This document shows positions 53,789-63,503 of a stretch of DNA of 64,000 nucleotides, in pieces. Source of the stretch: Bacillus luti (lineage in GTDB: Bacteria > Bacillota > Bacilli > Bacillales > Bacillaceae_G); contig NZ_MACI01000068.1 of NCBI RefSeq assembly GCF_001884105.1, positions 62,001 to 126,000 of the forward strand. Direction: 5' to 3'. The notes beneath the pieces were generated by a model. It had not been told where the DNA came from and ran no database searches. It saw nothing but the letters and a program-made list of their open reading frames with translations. Position numbers and translations under genes: made by a program. Position 1 is the stretch's first letter. Each line of letters begins with the position of its first letter.

Positions 53789-55270
53789 GTGGAGAACGTG
53801 CCCTTATTACAAGTGAAAAAAATGAGTAAGGCGTTTTCAAATCAGCTTGTACTTAAAGAAGTGAACTTACAAGTAGAGCGTGGTGATATATACGCTTTAG
53901 TTGGAGGTAATGGTGCTGGAAAATCAACATTAATGAAAATATTAACGGGGTTATATTCGTATGATAGTGGAGAAATGTATGTAAAAGGTATGAGACAACA
54001 GTTTACAAATCCAAAAGAAGCACATAGTAAAGGGATTTACTTAATACCACAAGAACCTCTCATTTTTTCGCATATGACCATTGAAGAAAATATATGTATC
54101 GGTCTAAAGGAGAATAGAAAGAAACTAAAGGTAAAAGTTCAGCAATTACTTGACAGTTTAGGTTGGGATATTGACCTGAAGGAGCTAGGAGGATCGCTAT
54201 CCATTGCACAGCAACAATTAGTAGAAATCGTTAGAGGATTAATAAGAGAAGCCGAGATTCTTATTTTAGATGAGCCAACATCGACATTAACAACTCACGA
54301 AATGAAGAGTCTTTTTGTGTTGCTGAAAAGTTTACAAGAAAAAGGAATTGGAATGATATACATTACGCATCGCTTTCCAGAAATCTTTGAAATTGCAAAT
54401 AAAGTAGCGATATTACGTGATGGAATGATTACAAACCAAGGGGATGTATGTGATTATACATATGACATATTGATGGAGGGACTATTACCAAAAGGGTATA
54501 AGCAGAAAGAGAAAAAAGAAGTAGTTCACGAGACAGAAAGGACGAAAAAAATATTAGAAGTGATTAATGTGAATGGTCACGCGTTCGAAAATATATCACT
54601 AACTGTACATGCTGGAGAAATTGTAGGTATTGCTGGCATTGTTGGATCAGGTAGAACAGAATTGGCAGAAGTGATATTTGGATTAAAAGCTATACAATCA
54701 GGTTCAATTTTATTAGAAGGAAAATCAATTGATACATGTTCTTTACATAAAAGGCTAAGTGAAGGACTAGTTTACGTTCCAGAGGATCGGGCGAGAAATG
54801 GGATTTTTTCAATCGCATCTGTGAAAGAAAATATGACAGCAGCATGTTTACAGCAAAATAATCGCTTTTTTATTAATCGAGAAAAAGAAAGCGCTTTAGT
54901 AAAATCGTTTATAGAGCAGTTCCGAATTGTTGTACCGAATACGAATGAAGAACTTGCATCTTTATCCGGAGGTAATCAGCAAAAAGTCGTGCTTGCGAAA
55001 TATCTCGCATGTAATCCGAAAATCATTATTCTAGATGAACCAACACGCGGAATTGATGCGAAAGCAAGGCTTGAAGTGTATGAGACGATAGAAGAAATGA
55101 AGAGTGAAGGACTCGCCATAGTATTAATCTCTTCGGATGTAGAGGAAATTGTTCAATTAGCAAACCGTGTATATGTGATGCGAAATGGACAATTTGTTTC
55201 ACATTTGGAGAAAGAAGAAATAAGTGTGGATGAGGTTACACGCCTTGCATACGGAGGTGTAACAGAATGA
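53789..55270 (+). CDS. lsrA: AI-2 ABC transporter, ATP-binding protein LsrA
   Basis: 493 residues, two fused ATPase halves as in RbsA-type importers. Half one has GGNGAGKST (about 37-45), SLSIAQQQLVEIV and ILDEPTSTLT; half two has the degenerate GIVGSGRTE, LSGGNQQKVVLAKYL and ILDEPTRGIDAKA. The start is GTG, with AGGTGA just upstream; an ATG two bases earlier is out of frame and quickly stops. It energises uptake of AI-2. The stop overlaps lsrC (ATGA). Confidence 0.92.
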   Translation: MENVPLLQVKKMSKAFSNQLVLKEVNLQVERGDIYALVGGNGAGKSTLMKILTGLYSYDSGEMYVKGMRQQFTNPKEAHSKGIYLIPQEPLIFSHMTIEENICIGLKENRKKLKVKVQQLLDSLGWDIDLKELGGSLSIAQQQLVEIVRGLIREAEILILDEPTSTLTTHEMKSLFVLLKSLQEKGIGMIYITHRFPEIFEIANKVAILRDGMITNQGDVCDYTYDILMEGLLPKGYKQKEKKEVVHETERTKKILEVINVNGHAFENISLTVHAGEIVGIAGIVGSGRTELAEVIFGLKAIQSGSILLEGKSIDTCSLHKRLSEGLVYVPEDRARNGIFSIASVKENMTAACLQQNNRFFINREKESALVKSFIEQFRIVVPNTNEELASLSGGNQQKVVLAKYLACNPKIIILDEPTRGIDAKARLEVYETIEEMKSEGLAIVLISSDVEEIVQLANRVYVMRNGQFVSHLEKEEISVDEVTRLAYGGVTE

Positions 55271-56220
55271 AACGTTTATTTAAAATGCACGAAACATCTA
55301 TCATACTGTTATTACTAATTTATATAGCTGTAGTTGGAATGATAAATCCTAGTTTTGTTCAGTTTAACTCATTATCTTTAGTAATGAAATCAAGTGTTAT
55401 TTTAGTCGTTTTAGCAATTGGCCAATCTTTCGTCTTATTTACGAAAAATATAGACGTATCAGTTGGCTCGATTATGGGAATAAGTGCGGCGGTTTGCGGA
55501 ATGATGTTAACGAATGAATATAGTGCATTTTTGTCTATACTTGCCGCTATTTTACTAGGCTCTATTATCGGTTTCATAAACGGGATTGGCGTTGCAAAGT
55601 TTCGGGTACCGGCCATTATTATGACGTTAGGTATGCTAGGGGTCATTAGAGGTACGATGTTAATTTTTACAGGAGGAAAGTGGATTGAAGATATTCCAAA
55701 TGATTTTAAGCAGCTGTCATCACTCGTTATACTTGGTTTGCCAATCACCGTATGGAGTGTTCTTATTATTTTATTACTACTGTATTTCTTTTTAATGAAA
55801 GTGCCGTACGGAAGATACTTCTACGCAGTTGGTGATAATGAAGACGGTGCGAGACTCATTGGGATACCTATAGATAAAGTGAAGATAAATGCGTTTATTA
55901 TATCAGGTATAAGTGCGGGGATTGCTGGTTGCATATTTGTTATGAATATCGGGTTCGTTCCAAATCAAACAGGTACAGGATTAGAATTACAAGTAATCGC
56001 TGCTGCTGTACTAGGAGGAATTCATTTAAAAGGAGGAACAGGATCTATACTTGGAGCCGCATTAGGAGCGTTATTTTTAGAAACAATAAGCAGTTCACTC
56101 GTCTTTTTAAAGATACCGGCATTTTGGAATAATGCTATTTCAGGTTTTCTATTATTACTTATCATCATATTGGATAGTGTTATGAAAAAGTGGAAATCAG
56201 AAAGGAGGATGAATCTATGA
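55267..56220 (+). CDS. lsrC: AI-2 ABC transporter permease LsrC
   Basis: 317 residues with 8-10 membrane helices. [38 protein letters not shown] and VIAAAVLGGIHLKGGTGSILGA are standard for RbsC-type permeases. The gene overlaps its neighbours by 4 nt on both sides (ATGA). It forms the channel together with LsrD. Confidence 0.92.
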   Translation: MKRLFKMHETSIILLLLIYIAVVGMINPSFVQFNSLSLVMKSSVILVVLAIGQSFVLFTKNIDVSVGSIMGISAAVCGMMLTNEYSAFLSILAAILLGSIIGFINGIGVAKFRVPAIIMTLGMLGVIRGTMLIFTGGKWIEDIPNDFKQLSSLVILGLPITVWSVLIILLLLYFFLMKVPYGRYFYAVGDNEDGARLIGIPIDKVKINAFIISGISAGIAGCIFVMNIGFVPNQTGTGLELQVIAAAVLGGIHLKGGTGSILGAALGALFLETISSSLVFLKIPAFWNNAISGFLLLLIIILDSVMKKWKSERRMNL

Positions 56221-57206
56221 AGTATTTTTACAGATGGGAAGGTGTTCTAATCGTATTGCTTCTTATAGAATTCATTCTCTTTAGTTTTCTAAATAGTGAT
56301 TTCTTAAACGTTAGTAATCTCCTTTTTAGTACGAATGATTTTCTATTTATCGCAATCGCGGCGATACCAATGACTTTCGTTATTGTAACAGGAGGAATTG
56401 ATGTATCGGTCGGCTCAATAATGGGACTCACTTCGATCTTGATTGGTGTACTTTGGATGAACGGAACACCTATTTTGTTTGCTGTCATAATTGCCCTAAT
56501 AATTAGTTGCATCGCAGGCGCTTTAAACGGACTCATTATAAAAATGACAGATGTAGAACCACTCGTCGTTACACTCGGAACGATGTTTTTATACGGAGGG
56601 ATTGCACTCGTAATTTCAGGAGGAGCGGGTGCTTCTGGATACGAAGGAATTAGTGGTTTACCTGATATTTTTGTACAACTGGCAAATGGAAATTATATAG
56701 GAATACCTAACTTATTATGGTTACTTATCGTATTAACATTGATATGTACTACACTGTTTCACAGAACGATATATGGGCGCCACGTTAAACTAACAGGGGC
56801 GAATGAAAATGCAGCGAAATACACTGGGATCAAAACGAAAAAAGTAGTTATCATTGCTTACATACTTTCTGGGTTAGGAGGTGGATTAGGGGGAACTTTC
56901 TTAACTGCATATTTCGGTTCCGCCCGTGCTGATATTGGAAGTGAAACGATTTTACCAATCATTACAGCAGTCGTATTAGGCGGAACACTAATTACAGGTG
57001 GAAAAGGTAGCATTTTTGGTACTGTACTTGCTAGTATTTTCATTGGAATTATGCAGTATGGTCTACAAATGACAGGTTTAACAAATGAACAATCAAATGT
57101 AGTAATTGGTATTATCCTTATTCTTTCAGTTATTATGAGACATTTCAAATTACATCTATTCACAATGGGGAAAAGAAGGAATTTGCATAAGGGGGAAATG
57201 TCATGA
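56217..57206 (+). CDS. lsrD: AI-2 ABC transporter permease LsrD
   Basis: 329 residues from ATG 56217, which overlaps the lsrC stop and follows AAAGGAGG by 6-7 nt. Helices resemble Lsr[39 protein letters not shown] and [20 protein letters not shown]. Second permease subunit. The stop overlaps lsrB. Confidence 0.92.
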   Translation: MKYFYRWEGVLIVLLLIEFILFSFLNSDFLNVSNLLFSTNDFLFIAIAAIPMTFVIVTGGIDVSVGSIMGLTSILIGVLWMNGTPILFAVIIALIISCIAGALNGLIIKMTDVEPLVVTLGTMFLYGGIALVISGGAGASGYEGISGLPDIFVQLANGNYIGIPNLLWLLIVLTLICTTLFHRTIYGRHVKLTGANENAAKYTGIKTKKVVIIAYILSGLGGGLGGTFLTAYFGSARADIGSETILPIITAVVLGGTLITGGKGSIFGTVLASIFIGIMQYGLQMTGLTNEQSNVVIGIILILSVIMRHFKLHLFTMGKRRNLHKGEMS

Positions 57207-58246
57207 AGAGAAAACTGGGGATTGTATTGATTGTATGTATTTGTTTAATCGGATTAATTGCTTGCTCTAGTCAAACGGCAGATAAGAAAAAAGCTGATGA
57301 TGTAAAATTTGCATTTATCCCGAAATTAACAGGAGTTGGTTTCTTCACATCGGGCGGTGAAGGAGCAAAAGAGATGGGGGATAAATTAGGCGTACAAGTG
57401 AAGTATGATGGACCGTCTGAAGCAAGTGTTTCAGGGCAAGTAAAATATATAAATAATTTTATTAATCAAAACTATGATGCGATTATGGTTTCATCTACGT
57501 CAGTGGATGGACTATCGCAATCACTGCAACGTGCAAAGAAAAAAGGGATGACGGTGTTAACGTGGGATTCTGATGTGAATCCGAAAGATCGTTCATTTTA
57601 TATAAGTCAGGGCACCCCAGATCAACTTGCAAACTTATTAATTGAGATGACTTCAAAGCAAATTGGAGATAAAGGAAAAGTAGCATTCTTTTATTCTAGT
57701 CCAACAGTAACAGATCAAAATCAATGGGTAACGAAAGCAAAAGAAATTATTAAAAAGAAATATCCGAACTGGGAAATTGTAACGACGCAGTATGGTGAAA
57801 ATAATGCGCAAAAATCATTATCAGTAGGGGAGAACATACTAAAAACGTATCCTGATATTAACGCAGTCATTTGTCCAGATGCAACAGCACTTCCAGCAAT
57901 GGCGCAAGCAGCTGAAAACTTAAAAATGGATAAAAAAGTTGCCGTAACTGGATTCTCTACACCAAACGTCATGCGTGATTACGTAAAACGAGGGACAGTA
58001 CAGCAATTTGGTTTATGGGATGTAAAACAACAAGGCGCTCTCGCAACGTATGTTGCAAATGAAATTGTTGTAAAAGGGAAGAAGTTAAAAGTAGGGGATA
58101 GCTTCGAAGTAAAAGGTATCGGAAAAGTGAAAGTAGAGCCTAATTCAATTCAAGGATATGATTACGAGGCAGAAGGAAACGGAATTATCGTATTGCCAGA
58201 ACGAGTTGTATTTACGAAAGATAATATTGATAAGTATAATTTCTAG
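57203..58246 (+). CDS. lsrB: AI-2-binding lipoprotein LsrB
   Basis: 347 residues. Lipoprotein signal with GLIAC (lipidated Cys21). The periplasmic-binding-protein fold has [55 protein letters not shown] and [19 protein letters not shown]; these include the residues that touch AI-2 in known LsrB proteins (Lys, Asp-Ser-Asp, Gln, Pro-Asp-Ala). It captures AI-2 outside the membrane. Functional LsrB proteins have been described in the B. cereus group. Confidence 0.93.
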   Translation: MKRKLGIVLIVCICLIGLIACSSQTADKKKADDVKFAFIPKLTGVGFFTSGGEGAKEMGDKLGVQVKYDGPSEASVSGQVKYINNFINQNYDAIMVSSTSVDGLSQSLQRAKKKGMTVLTWDSDVNPKDRSFYISQGTPDQLANLLIEMTSKQIGDKGKVAFFYSSPTVTDQNQWVTKAKEIIKKKYPNWEIVTTQYGENNAQKSLSVGENILKTYPDINAVICPDATALPAMAQAAENLKMDKKVAVTGFSTPNVMRDYVKRGTVQQFGLWDVKQQGALATYVANEIVVKGKKLKVGDSFEVKGIGKVKVEPNSIQGYDYEAEGNGIIVLPERVVFTKDNIDKYNF

Positions 58247-58251
58247 TAACG

Positions 58252-58282
58252 AAAAAACGTCCGAATATATCGGACGTTTTTA
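58252..58282. terminator. Bidirectional terminator between lsrB and mqo
   Basis: AAAAACGTCCGA pairs with TCGGACGTTTTT, with A and T runs on the two flanks. Confidence 0.9.
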
Positions 58283-58290
58283 TTTCTTTA

Positions 58291-59793
58291 TTAATTATGA
58301 ACCGTTTCTTTTTCGTTTAATCCAAGTGTACGTCCTGTGGAAGCATGTAAATCTTGGAATAGCTTCGGATTTTCAGTGAGTGAAATGCCATAAGAAGGGA
58401 TCATCTCTTTTATTTTTGACTCCCATTCGAGCATACGGCCTGGGAAACATTTTTCTAATACTTCAAGCATGACGTGAACGGCAGTAGATGCACCTGGAGA
58501 AGCGCCAAGTAACGCAGCAATGGAGCCGTCAGCAGCACTGACAACTTCTGTACCGAATTGAAGCGTTCCTTTACCACCAGCATCAGTATCTTTAATTACT
58601 TGCACACGTTGGCCAGCAACTACAATATCCCAATCTTCACTTTTCGCATTCGGAATGAATTCACGTAATTCTTCCATACGTTTTTCATGTGACAGCATAA
58701 CTTGCTGGATTAAGTATTTTGTTAGTCCCATTTCTTTTACACCAGCTGCTAACATCGTTAAGACGTTATTTGGTTTTACAGATCCGATTAAATCAAGGTT
58801 TGAACCAGTTTTTAAGAATTTAGGTGAGAACCCTGCAAACGGTCCAAACAGTAAAGCTTTTTTATTGTCTATATATCTCGTATCCAGATGAGGAACAGAC
58901 ATTGGCGGAGCGCCAACTTTAGCTTTACCGTATACTTTTGCATGATGTTGCTCAACAACCTTTTGATTTTTACATACCATAAATAGTCCACTTACTGGGA
59001 ATCCACCGATATGTTTTGATTCGGGAATACCCGTCTTTTGTAGTAGAGGTAGACTACCACCACCGCCTCCAATAAAGACGAATTTTGCAGTATGATGCTC
59101 GATTTTTCCACTGTTCATATCATGTACTTTTACATCCCACAAACCGTTCTTTGTGCGTTTAATATTTTCAACACTATGTTTGTAGTTTAGCTCGACATTT
59201 TTAGTTTTTAAGTAATCAAACAACATGCGCGTTAACGCACCGAAGTTAACATCTGTTCCAGAATCAATTTTTGTTGCAGCCATCGCTTCATTAGATGCAC
59301 GGCCATCCATAATGAGTGGAAGCCATTTTTGTAATGTTTCAGGAGCATCAGAATATTCCATTCCTTGGAATAACGGATTTTTTGAAAGCGCTTCAAAACG
59401 GTTTTTTAGAAACTCTACATTTTTTTCCCCTTGTACTAAACTCATATGGGGTAGTGGCATAATAAAATCTTGTGGATTACGAATTAAATTTCGTTTTACA
59501 AGATATGCCCAAAATTGTCTTGAAAGCTGGAACTGCTCATTCACTTTTACAGCCTTACTAATATCTATAGATCCGTCAGATTTTTCGGAAGTATAGTTAA
59601 GCTCGCATAGCGCAGAATGCCCCGTACCTGCATTATTCCATTCATTAGAGCTTTCTTCCCCGGCACTTGCGAGTTTTTCAAAAACTTTAATTTCCCATTC
59701 TGGTGCTAATTCTTTCAGCAATGAGCCTAACGTTGCACTCATAATTCCTGCACCGATTAAGATAACGTCTGTTTTTTGCTGCATGTTGCTCAT
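58291..59793 (-). CDS. mqo: Malate:quinone oxidoreductase
   Basis: 500 residues from the ATG at 59793, with GGAGAG about 7 nt upstream; a longer frame has no site. The FAD-binding start is [20 protein letters not shown], and [36 protein letters not shown] and [19 protein letters not shown] are diagnostic of Mqo. A membrane-associated flavoenzyme that oxidises malate to oxaloacetate and passes electrons to quinone. Monocistronic. Confidence 0.95.
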   Translation of the reverse strand: MSNMQQKTDVILIGAGIMSATLGSLLKELAPEWEIKVFEKLASAGEESSNEWNNAGTGHSALCELNYTSEKSDGSIDISKAVKVNEQFQLSRQFWAYLVKRNLIRNPQDFIMPLPHMSLVQGEKNVEFLKNRFEALSKNPLFQGMEYSDAPETLQKWLPLIMDGRASNEAMAATKIDSGTDVNFGALTRMLFDYLKTKNVELNYKHSVENIKRTKNGLWDVKVHDMNSGKIEHHTAKFVFIGGGGGSLPLLQKTGIPESKHIGGFPVSGLFMVCKNQKVVEQHHAKVYGKAKVGAPPMSVPHLDTRYIDNKKALLFGPFAGFSPKFLKTGSNLDLIGSVKPNNVLTMLAAGVKEMGLTKYLIQQVMLSHEKRMEELREFIPNAKSEDWDIVVAGQRVQVIKDTDAGGKGTLQFGTEVVSAADGSIAALLGASPGASTAVHVMLEVLEKCFPGRMLEWESKIKEMIPSYGISLTENPKLFQDLHASTGRTLGLNEKETVHN

Positions 59794-59864
59794 GATAATC
59801 TCTCCATCCCCTATATTGGCAAAAAAGAGTAGGTGTTTACTATATCTAAGCCGTAAAATTGAAA

Positions 59865-59890
59865 ACACCGCCTAGGCCCCACCTAGGTGT
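59865..59890 (-). promoter_or_regulatory. Hairpin in the mqo leader
   Basis: CCTAGG (59871-59876) pairs with CCTAGG (59882-59887), extended by ACA/TGT past a small bulge. It lies about 75-95 nt before the mqo start. It could be an operator dyad or an RNA hairpin. It also has a T run on the plus side, but no plus-strand gene precedes it. The rest of 59891-60173 holds no gene. Confidence 0.4.
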
Positions 59891-60173
59891 ATACCTTTTT
59901 TGTCTCAATTATATAACCATCTCATACTCTATTATAATAATTAATAGACTAAAATATCTAGTGTTATCTGATAATTTTAAACTATTTAACGTTATATTTG
60001 CTAAAATTCTTATTTAACAAGCACTTTTCAGTTAATGAATAGATAAAAATTACGGTTTGAAATTATCTCGAAAAAGCTTACATCCCCCTAAGTGGTTTGG
60101 AAGGGTCCCTTTTTATAGAATTTTATTACTGCGAATGGTAAGATTATTCAGAAAAATAAAAAGGGGGATATCG

Positions 60174-61220
60174 ATGCGAACACAAGAAAAAATCGCAAAC
60201 TTATTTCGAAATTTTTCAATAAAAGAATGTAAAGGGTCAAGTGACTTGTATGAATACTTATCTATAAAAATTGCTGAAGATGATGAAGTGCTTACATTAT
60301 CTTCCTACGCTCAAGTAGGCCAACCAGTTCCAAACTTATTATTAGGCGCAGTACATTATTTATTACTAGCAGGGAAAGAACATTATTTGAAAACGTATTA
60401 TAGTAGCTTAGTTGAAAATGCTAATACAAATTTTGATCAAGCTTTTGATCAGTTTAAACATTTTTGTAAAACGTACCGAGAAGAAATTATTACTCTATTA
60501 CAAACGAAACTCGTTCAAACAAATGAAGTAAGACGATGTGCATATTTATATCCAAGTTTCAGCTACATATTTAATAAAGTGAATAAACCGTTAGCGTTAA
60601 TTGAAATTGGGACAAGTTCTGGATTACAACTATTCTGGGATCAATATAGTTATTCGTACGGAACAGATGAAACATACGGAAATATAAACTCGAATGTACA
60701 TTTAACTTCTGAAATAAGAGGAGAGAATGTGCCTCATTTATTAAAAGAAAGTCCACCTGTCGCAGAAAGAATCGGACTAGATTTACATGTAAATGATTTA
60801 CATAGTGACGAAGATTATTTATGGCTACGTGCCCTAATTTGGCCAGAACATAAAGAAAGGCTTGAACTGTTTGACCAAGCAGCATCTTTAGTAAAAAATG
60901 AATCTGTTCAACTAATAGAAGGAGACGGTGTAGAGTTATTGCCATCTATTATTGAACAAATAAGTGGAGATGCTGTAATTTGTATTTTCCATACACACGT
61001 CGCAAACCAAATACCTGAACAAGTAAAGCATAAGTTAGAAAAACAAGTGCAAGAGATCGGCGGAAAACGTGATGTATTCCACCTATATAACAACATGTGG
61101 GACCGGGATCTTCATATTGATTATTATATTAACGGAAACGAATATCGTGAAACGGTTGGGGAAACAGAAGGGCATGGGAGATGGTTTAGTTGGAAGCTTG
61201 AAAATCGAACTTTATGCTAA
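60174..61220 (+). CDS. DUF2332 family protein
   Basis: 348 residues from ATG 60174, with AAGGGGG about 8 nt upstream; a longer frame to 60057 lacks a site. Features of DUF2332 are the block AVHYLLLAGKEHYLKTYY, NEVRRCAYLYPSFSYIF, LALIEIGTSSGLQLFWDQY (a methyltransferase-like glycine loop) and AVICIFHTHVANQIPEQVK. Soluble, cytoplasmic. A Rossmann-type SAM binding role is suggested by the glycine loop, but no reaction is known. Confidence 0.85.
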   Translation: MRTQEKIANLFRNFSIKECKGSSDLYEYLSIKIAEDDEVLTLSSYAQVGQPVPNLLLGAVHYLLLAGKEHYLKTYYSSLVENANTNFDQAFDQFKHFCKTYREEIITLLQTKLVQTNEVRRCAYLYPSFSYIFNKVNKPLALIEIGTSSGLQLFWDQYSYSYGTDETYGNINSNVHLTSEIRGENVPHLLKESPPVAERIGLDLHVNDLHSDEDYLWLRALIWPEHKERLELFDQAASLVKNESVQLIEGDGVELLPSIIEQISGDAVICIFHTHVANQIPEQVKHKLEKQVQEIGGKRDVFHLYNNMWDRDLHIDYYINGNEYRETVGETEGHGRWFSWKLENRTLC

Positions 61221-61263
61221 AGAAAATTTATCAATTATGGGTTTCGTCACCAATATTCGTAAT

Positions 61264-61302
61264 AAAAACAGTTGACAGAAGGTAATCCGTCAACTGTTTT
61301 TT
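61264..61302 (+). terminator. Terminator of the DUF2332 gene
   Basis: AAAAACAGTTGAC pairs with GTCAACTGTTTTT, then TCTTTTT. The remaining 61303-61523 has no gene that I can see. Confidence 0.9.
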
Positions 61303-61523
61303 CTTTTTATTAAATTTGTTTTATGTATCCAATGTAAGTGTTAAGCATGTCCCTGCTGCATGTTGCAAATAGCCGATGAGATAATTAGAAACCACTGGTT
61401 AATGAGCTATATTACTAGTTTAAGAATTTATAACTTCAAAAGGAAAAACCAAGGGAAAATAAATATTTAAAATGAATATATAATACATGCGAGAACGAGC
61501 ACAATTGGATAGGGGGCTTTCAA

Positions 61524-63263
61524 ATGCATATGAACGAACGAATGAATTTGCAGGTAACTAGTCAGGCTCTTCAGGTAATGAATAACGGAATTGCTGTTAT
61601 AAGTCATGATGGAATCATCACATATAGCAACAAACTATTCTGTAGCATGTTACATAAAAAAGAGAATGAAATAATAGGTCAGCATATATCAACGATTATT
61701 CCTGATCGTAAGAAGTTAGTAGTGAATCAAAGTGATAGTTTGTACAGGTATGAATGCAGGAGTGGCAACCAAGTTTTAATTGTGAATGAATCCCGTGTAT
61801 ATCAGAATGAGACAGAATACGGATCAATTGCCATTCTGGAAAGTAAGGGGAAAAGTATACAGTCTTTGGAAAGCATCATAAGTCGATATGAAAGTGCCTT
61901 ACATTTACTGTCTGAGTGCATTCTAGGGGTAAATGAACAAGGAATTGTTAATTTTTTAAGTGGTTCTTATGCACAATTTTTAGGGATTGATGATCCGAAG
62001 GAAGCAATTGGAAAGCATTGTACGGAGGTTGTTGAGAATACGAGGATGCATATTATCGTAAAGACGGGAAAGATGGAAATTGGGCATATCCAGCGTATAA
62101 GTAATCGGAATATAATCGCAACGCGCATACCTATCATAAAGGAAGGCAAGATTATTGGAGCAATTGGTAAAATTATGTTTCATGATATACAGCAGTTTAA
62201 AGCTTTGGGAGACCAAATTAGTGAAATGGAATCAAAGTTATCTTACTATCAAACTGAATTACAGCGGCTGCAAGAAGGGCGACTTTCCTTTCAAAGCATT
62301 ATAGGAGAGAGTGCAAAAATGAAAGAAGTCAAAATGATGGCTTTAAAGGTTTCTAAAAGTCGGTCTACCGTTTTGATAAGAGGAGAGAGTGGTACAGGAA
62401 AAGAGCTCTTTGCACACGCGGTACATCGTGCAAGTCCGCGTGCTAGTGGCACATTTATTCGTTTGAATTGTGCTGCGATTCCAAGGGAGCTTTTGGAGGC
62501 TGAATTGTTTGGATACGAAGAAGGGGCTTTTACAGGGGCGAAAAAAGGTGGTAAGCCTGGGAAGATTGAGTTAGCGGATAAGGGAACGTTATTTTTAGAT
62601 GAAATTGGTGATATGTCTTTGGACATGCAGGTGAAGTTGCTTCGTGTATTACAAGAGAAAGAGATTGAAAGAATTGGAGGTACGAAAGTTCAAAAGGTTG
62701 ATGTCCGTTTCATTGCGGCGACACATCGAAATCTCTGTGAAATGGTGCAAAGAGGGGAGTTTAGGGAGGATTTATATTATAGGTTGAATGTGTTTGAGAT
62801 TGATATTCCTCCGTTAAGAGAGAGAAAAGAAGATATGATACATATAACGGAATTTTTAATTAAGAAACTGAATGGTGAGCTAGGTAGTAAAGTTCTTTCA
62901 TTGGATAAGAGAGTAAGAGATATATTCATGGAGCATGATTGGCCAGGGAATATTAGGGAGCTAGAGAATGTGTTAGAACGAGCGATGAATGTTATAGAAG
63001 AAATGATTATTCAAGTGCATCATCTTCCTGCCTATTTAAGGAAAAAAGATTTGGAAGAAGAGTTAAACCATGAGATATTTACGATGGACCAAGAGAAGCA
63101 TGAGATGAGTTATTTACTGCAGACGGAAGTGGAATCCGCTGAAAAACGTGCGATTACGAGAGCTTTGGAAAAAACAGTTGGAAATGTAAAAGAGGCAGCT
63201 AAGCTTTTAGGAATTCATCGGGCCAGCTTATATCGAAAAATAGAAAAATACGAAATGTCATGA
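61524..63263 (+). CDS. Sigma-54-dependent enhancer-binding regulator with PAS domains
   Basis: 579 residues. Two PAS-like sensor regions (about 10-105 and 120-225) and a coiled coil (about 228-255) lead to an AAA+ domain (about 262-490) with Walker A GESGTGKE (287-294), GAFTGA (334-339), which contacts sigma-54, and Walker B TLFLDEIGDM. The C-terminus is a Fis-type helix-turn-helix (AITRALEKTVGNVKEAAKLLGIHRASLYRKI). No phosphoreceiver is present, so PAS domains sense the signal. It probably activates the sigma-54 promoter at 63445-63460 and the acyl-CoA ligase gene beyond it. The start ATG has GGGGGC upstream. Confidence 0.93.
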   Translation: MHMNERMNLQVTSQALQVMNNGIAVISHDGIITYSNKLFCSMLHKKENEIIGQHISTIIPDRKKLVVNQSDSLYRYECRSGNQVLIVNESRVYQNETEYGSIAILESKGKSIQSLESIISRYESALHLLSECILGVNEQGIVNFLSGSYAQFLGIDDPKEAIGKHCTEVVENTRMHIIVKTGKMEIGHIQRISNRNIIATRIPIIKEGKIIGAIGKIMFHDIQQFKALGDQISEMESKLSYYQTELQRLQEGRLSFQSIIGESAKMKEVKMMALKVSKSRSTVLIRGESGTGKELFAHAVHRASPRASGTFIRLNCAAIPRELLEAELFGYEEGAFTGAKKGGKPGKIELADKGTLFLDEIGDMSLDMQVKLLRVLQEKEIERIGGTKVQKVDVRFIAATHRNLCEMVQRGEFREDLYYRLNVFEIDIPPLRERKEDMIHITEFLIKKLNGELGSKVLSLDKRVRDIFMEHDWPGNIRELENVLERAMNVIEEMIIQVHHLPAYLRKKDLEEELNHEIFTMDQEKHEMSYLLQTEVESAEKRAITRALEKTVGNVKEAAKLLGIHRASLYRKIEKYEMS

Positions 63264-63324
63264 AGGAAAGTAAAGGGCAAATAGGCCCTTTTTTTGTTTG
63301 TAGTAATAAACATTGTCTCTTTTT

Positions 63325-63382
63325 TGCGACATTTTCTTATAGTTGCGACATGGTTGCTATTGTTTGTAGCGTAAATGCGACA
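63325..63382 (+). promoter_or_regulatory. Upstream activator sites for the sigma-54 regulator
   Basis: TGCGACA occurs three times (63325-63331, 63344-63350, 63376-63382), and a TGTC (63314-63317) forms a partial dyad with the first. They lie 65-120 bp before the -24 element, where enhancer-binding proteins bind. Confidence 0.7.
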
Positions 63383-63444
63383 CGTGAAGTTGGTCAAGTA
63401 AAGGAGATTATGAAGGAATAAGGGAATTGGGAATGAGTCGATTT

Positions 63445-63460
63445 TTGGCATGTTTCTTGC
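63445..63460 (+). promoter_or_regulatory. Sigma-54 (-24/-12) promoter
   Basis: TTGGCATGTTTCTTGC has GG and GC separated by exactly 10 bases, as in the consensus TGGCAC-N5-TTGCW. It is placed about 44 nt before the acyl-CoA ligase start, directly downstream of a GAFTGA regulator. Confidence 0.92.
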
Positions 63461-63503
63461 TATATAAATAAAAAAGATTGTAGCAGGAAGGGGATGGAAT
63501 ACA

